Below, piece by piece: positions 59,833-64,000 of a stretch of 64,000 nucleotides of DNA. The stretch covers positions 15,029,176 to 15,093,175 of the forward strand of contig CP154956.1 in NCBI GenBank assembly GCA_039621445.1, given 5' to 3'. The stretch comes from Euglena gracilis. Taxonomy: Eukaryota > Euglenida > Euglenophyceae > Euglenales. Made by a program: the position numbers and the translations under genes. The notes under the pieces are model-generated. The model saw only the letters and a program-made list of their open reading frames with translations, was not told the origin of the DNA and did not search any database. Position 1 is the stretch's first letter; every line of letters begins with the position of its first letter.

Positions 59833-60134
59833 CAGGCTGTTTTTTATCAACCCCGGGGGGGAGGGGGGGTCCGGAGTGCCTATGACTGCCTTCCCAGGCA
59901 GGCACTACCCCCCACGGGGGGGGGGTCGGATTTCGGCCTGTGCCCAGGCACATTCCTTTGAAAATAGGCCATTTTTGGCACCCCAGTGCCTTCGGCGCCG
60001 GGGTCTGTGGATTTTTTGCGGTGTGCTCTACCCCCCCCCCCCCCGGGTAGGATTGGGAGTGCCTTGGAGTGCCTGCCCAGGCAGCCCCCCCCCCCCCCCG
60101 GGGTGGGGTCGGCACCCGACTAAAATACAGCCTG
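59833..60134. mobile_element. CAGGCTG TIR element, relative of 4,469-4,769
   Basis: Ends CAGGCTGTTTTTTATC and GACTAAAATACAGCCTG; flanks CTTTCACA and CTCCAACA agree at 5 of 8. It contains gtgcccaggcacattcctttgaaaata and tgccttcggcgccgggg, which are also in the 4.5-kb copy in the opposite orientation. Further fragments lie at 22,330-22,490, 32,095-32,350 and 61,040-61,510. Confidence 0.75.
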
Positions 60135-60887
60135 CTCCAACAGCCTGGGGCCAACCAACTGGGGTTGCCAAAGAGCCGGGGGGGCGGGGGGGGGGGACAC
60201 CTTGCGAAACCGAAGCATCTCAATCCTTGGGGCTGTGCCTTTGAGCGCCACACATTGGGTAACAGGTGGAAACAGAAAACCGGGATACCGCCAGGTGGAG
60301 AGGTGGGGACAGGGCTTTGCCGGAGCCATGGGCCCAAACCCAAAACAAACGGGTTGGAAACCACTTCCGGCTGTTGGGGGGGCCAATGATGCGGTGGGCC
60401 CATTCATCCATGCGAACCGAAACACATAGCCCACCCCAAACGGTGCACCGAAACACACAGCCCACCCCAAACGGTTCTGTGTGTACCTGTTGGTGTTCAC
60501 CGGCTGCTTCCCATGCCCAGAGAAAGTCCAACTATTTTGCCAAAACTCCCATCATTTGCTCCGAAAGCGCCAGGGCTTGTGCTTGCAGTCAAATGCGGTC
60601 AAATGCCCTGGCTGGGGCCACCCCAAAGCCTTGGGCAACAGGAGGGGGGGGGGGGCAAAAATAATGCAAAAATTTCCACCGAGATACTGCAAGGTGCTGC
60701 TGCTGCTGCTGCTGCAAGCTGTGCTGCTGGCTAAATGGGGAAATCGTGGTAATCAGGTTCCCACAATCATTTATTGACAAAAAAAATTGAATGGAGTTCC
60801 ACAGCGAAATGCTCATGGAAGGCCAAGGTGCCCTTGACCCCAGCCAGCGGTGCCCCGCTGCAGATGCATGCATGCCGGGTGCGGCCA

Positions 60888-60986
60888 CACTTGCTGCCAC
60901 CCGCTCTGCCAGGGCCTGGCCACGCCCTCCCGCAGGACGTACGCGTTGCACAGCACACACATCAGCCGCTTCTTGGCGCGGGGCTT
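60888..60986 (-). CDS. Possible exon with Cys pairs
   Basis: After an acceptor GTGCCCAG the frame reads KPRAKKRLMCVLCNAYVLRE then ARPWQSGWQQ before gtgtgg. CxxC could bind metal, and the position upstream of the TRAF zinc fingers would suit an N-terminal part of that gene. The other two frames are also open, so this is weak. Confidence 0.25.
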
Positions 60987-61559
60987 CTGGGCACCGGCGT
61001 GGCGAAGCACCGCAGAAAAAAGGCCGACCAGGCGGAATTTGACCAACCCCCAGGGGGGGGGGGGTCGGGGTGCCCTGGAGTGCCGGGGCAGGCGGGTGCT
61101 TGGCCGCCCAAAATAGCCTGGGGGGGTGCCAGGTTATTGGAACAACTTTCGGCCCTGCCCCCCCCCTGCCAGGTTGCTTGGGCCCCTTCTTCAGCGGGGT
61201 AAAAGAACTTTGCCTTAGAAAGGGGGGTGCCAAGTTACTGGAACCATCTTTGTTGCCCCTCCCCCGCCAAGTTATTCGGCCACCCAGGCTATTTGGGGGG
61301 GTTCACCGCCCGGGGGGGGGGGTCGGTGCCGGCCTGGTTGCGGGCGTTTCTGGTCTTTTGGCGCCTTTTGCCGTCGGGAGAGCCTTGGCCGAGTGCCCAG
61401 GCACTTTTGGCCATGTGCCCGACACCCCCTCCTGGGCAGGGTCGGACCTGGGTGCTGTGGAGGTCCTGCCCAGGCACCCCCGGGTGGGGTCAGAAAGGTC
61501 TTAAATTTCAGCCTGATGCTGACTGGGGGGGGAGGTGGGGATCGAGAGGACTCATGACA

Positions 61560-61746
61560 AACACAGGGGGGGGGGTGGTAGAAAAGCTGGTGCATGAACT
61601 TGAACAGACGGGAAGAATAGAAAACAACGGCGAAAAAAATGGTGTCTGGCAGACCTGCACGAAACGCAACGTGGCCCGAGCCTTCAGAGAATGCGGGGAT
61701 GAGGAGTGGGTGACGTGGGGACATGCTGAAAGTGCGGGCGAATGAT
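61560..61746 (+). CDS. Possible exon, strand uncertain
   Basis: The plus strand reads VEKLVHELEQTGRIENNGEK and KRNVARAFRECGDEEWVTWG before a TGA at about 61,744. The minus strand is open too (PDTIFFAVVFYSSRLFKFMH). The plus frame has better charge balance and codon variety. No family is recognised. Confidence 0.25.
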
Positions 61747-62212
61747 TACATAGATTGGTGGTTCACCCAAACAAACTCTGAAACACCCCAATTTTTTTTT
61801 ACTGAAAAAATAAAATGTAACAAAAAAGTGGGACATCCCAGAGGCCCCGAATGGGACACACCTCTGCCAGGTGTGATACTCGTTGGCTGGCAGCAGGGCT
61901 GGATATGATACTGCGCTGGCAGTCCGTGGGGCGAACCCCCCCCCCAAACCACTCACCACCATCTGCTGGAGTTTATTTAACTTTTTTTTACGAGAAAATC
62001 AGAAGCGTGGGGCCGACCAGGCTGCTGTGGTTGTGCTGGGCAATAAGAGGGTTTCACCCTTTTCTCCCAGCTTCCCCAGGCTTCCCCGGAATTTGTGCTG
62101 ACTACCTTGATTACCAGATGTGTTTATTCGTGACTATTGAGGATCATTTGCGGTTATTATGCTGCCCCAAAAAAGTCCGTTTTATATTTTGGAGCAATGT
62201 GGACTTAAACCA

Positions 62213-62273
62213 TGATATATATATATATATTATATATATATGTGTGTGTGTGTGTGTATACACACACACACAC

Positions 62274-62326
<53 letters not shown>

Positions 62327-62330
62327 CTAT
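62213..62330. repeat. (AT)n(GT)n TATA (CA)n(AT)n(GT)n palindromic microsatellite
   Basis: About 24 bp of AT, 8 GT units, TATA, 8 CA units, AT again, then 13 GT units and AT. The central GT-TATA-CA part is a perfect inverted repeat and can form a cruciform. Confidence 0.93.
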
Positions 62331-63447
62331 ATAAAATAATTCTGCGCCATTTTGCGGTACTTTGCAAGGTTTTGCGAAAAATTGCAGAGTGTTGAAGAAT
62401 TTTGCAAAAAAAAAACATTTTCACTTTCATTTCAGATAGGATGGCGGCAAGCACCAGGAGTCAGCCTGATTTTTTTTTTGATTGTTATTGGCTGCTCTGA
62501 ACAATTTTTTTTTGACAAAAAGTCATCAGTTTTGGGCCATTTTAGTCGACTTTGACCAATTTTAGCCACCTGTTGTCCAATGCCACGGACGTTCTTCCCC
62601 AGCCCACACCACTGGGAATGAGATGATGATTGTGATGGTGTTGGGTAGAGAGGAGTGCCACTCTTTTCCTCCCCGCTTAGAAAGCCAATCCTTGATAAAT
62701 AACTATTTTCAGAGGAACACATTCACACATTTACGAATGGCGTGAAACTCTCGTTTGTGATTATTGGTGATTGCTTGTGGCCATTTTTGACCATTAGTGA
62801 ATATTCCTTCCTGATTATTTGTGAGTATTTGTGATTATTCGTGGCACGAATCTTGAAACCCTTCCCTAACCCCCCCAAATAAGAGCCCCCCCCCCCTGCG
62901 CCGATCGAGAGAAAATGCATAAACAAAATTCCCAAAAAATGACCCCCCTGACGGCGCGAAATGTAGGGGACTGAATTTTTCCCTGACAAATTCCCGAAAA
63001 CCCCAATTTCAGACACAAATACAATGAAATTTCAAAAAAATTTGGTATTTTTGAGTTCAAAAAACATGGCAAATAAAATGTCAAATTGTCACGTATGGCG
63101 AGAAGCGCCGAAAGAAAATTTTAGTGTTTTTTTTGGGAGCCTGAAAAATGATATTCTTTTTCCATCCGTCGTCAAGAAAAATCCAAAAAAAGACCCTCCT
63201 GGAGGATTCCAGAAATGGAACCAAAAATATTCCTCGCCTTCCATTTCTGGAGGGTCCGCCACACTAAACCCCCCCCAAATAATAAACCCCCCAAATAATA
63301 ACCAAATTATACCCCCCCCCCCCTAAGGACCGACTTCGGCCGCCCAAACAGTAACCGCCCCCCCTTTGGCAGGTGTGAAGGCAAATAAAAAAAAGAGAGG
63401 AGAAAAGCAGCAGAAATGTTACAAAAATAACAAAACTGGGTGGCATT
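62331..63447. other. Non-coding, no gene recognised
   Basis: A/T-rich sequence with gtgattattggtgattg-type short repeats (62,755-62,840), a decayed GGCGAGAAGCGCCG hairpin at 63,100, and AAATAATAAACCCCCC words to 63,320. No exon was supported. Confidence 0.5.
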
Positions 63448-63994
63448 NNNNNNNNNNNNNNNNNNNNNNNNNNNNNNNNNNNNNNNNNNNNNNNNNNNNN
63501 NNNNNNNNNNNNNNNNNNNNNNNNNNNNNNNNNNNNNNNNNNNNNNNNNNNNNNNNNNNNNNNNNNNNNNNNNNNNNNNNNNNNNNNNNNNNNNNNNNNN
63601 NNNNNNNNNNNNNNNNNNNNNNNNNNNNNNNNNNNNNNNNNNNNNNNNNNNNNNNNNNNNNNNNNNNNNNNNNNNNNNNNNNNNNNNNNNNNNNNNNNNN
63701 NNNNNNNNNNNNNNNNNNNNNNNNNNNNNNNNNNNNNNNNNNNNNNNNNNNNNNNNNNNNNNNNNNNNNNNNNNNNNNNNNNNNNNNNNNNNNNNNNNNN
63801 NNNNNNNNNNNNNNNNNNNNNNNNNNNNNNNNNNNNNNNNNNNNNNNNNNNNNNNNNNNNNNNNNNNNNNNNNNNNNNNNNNNNNNNNNNNNNNNNNNNN
63901 NNNNNNNNNNNNNNNNNNNNNNNNNNNNNNNNNNNNNNNNNNNNNNNNNNNNNNNNNNNNNNNNNNNNNNNNNNNNNNNNNNNNNNNNNNNNNN
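63448..63994. other. Assembly gap (547 N)
   Basis: A run of N; six bases (ctcgtg) follow. It probably marks a scaffold join over a repeat. Confidence 1.
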
Positions 63995-64000
63995 CTCGTG

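Overview
This is eukaryotic nuclear DNA from an intron-rich, repeat-rich genome. No prokaryotic operon, rRNA, tRNA or CRISPR array was seen. Coding sequence lies in short exons (about 40-200 bp) separated by introns of 0.3-5 kb. Those introns are packed with poly-G/poly-C tracts, dinucleotide microsatellites and small inverted-repeat elements. The source looks like an algal or alveolate-type protist. The basis is a large organelle-type helical-repeat (OPR/RAP-like) gene, a TRAF/MATH gene, tiny exons, and several junctions that only stay in frame with GC or GA donors, as reported for dinoflagellate relatives. A chromerid or dinoflagellate relative is my best guess, with low confidence.

Layout. 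Plus strand, 1.7-6.1 kb: a four-exon gene for a protein of about 125 residues with no recognised family. Plus strand, 6.9-7.65 kb: a probable small multi-exon gene. Plus strand, 8.1-18.6 kb: a four-exon gene for a 127-residue protein whose exon phases close exactly; a 2.1-kb inverted-repeat element sits in its second intron. 19-20.5 kb: possible exons of a further plus-strand gene. Minus strand, 46.7 to 20.9 kb: at least twenty exons of a helical-repeat protein (WAFA/LLWGL-type repeats), ending at a stop at 20,908. Minus strand, 52-50 kb: an exon with a membrane segment, possibly the start of the same or another gene. Minus strand, 59.4 to 52.7 kb: a TRAF-type zinc finger, coiled coil, MATH domain and short C-terminal hydrophobic tail. 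60-63.4 kb holds repeats and uncertain exons; 63,448-63,994 is an assembly gap.

The most distinctive content is the non-coding part. I see several families of small non-autonomous elements with clear terminal inverted repeats and, for some, exact target-site duplications: an 8-bp, hAT-like family; a 7-bp family with CAGGGG...GATATC ends; and poly-C-tipped foldback families. Many carry an internal GGCGCGAAGCGCCG-type hairpin next to G/C homopolymers. These elements make up much of the intron sequence.
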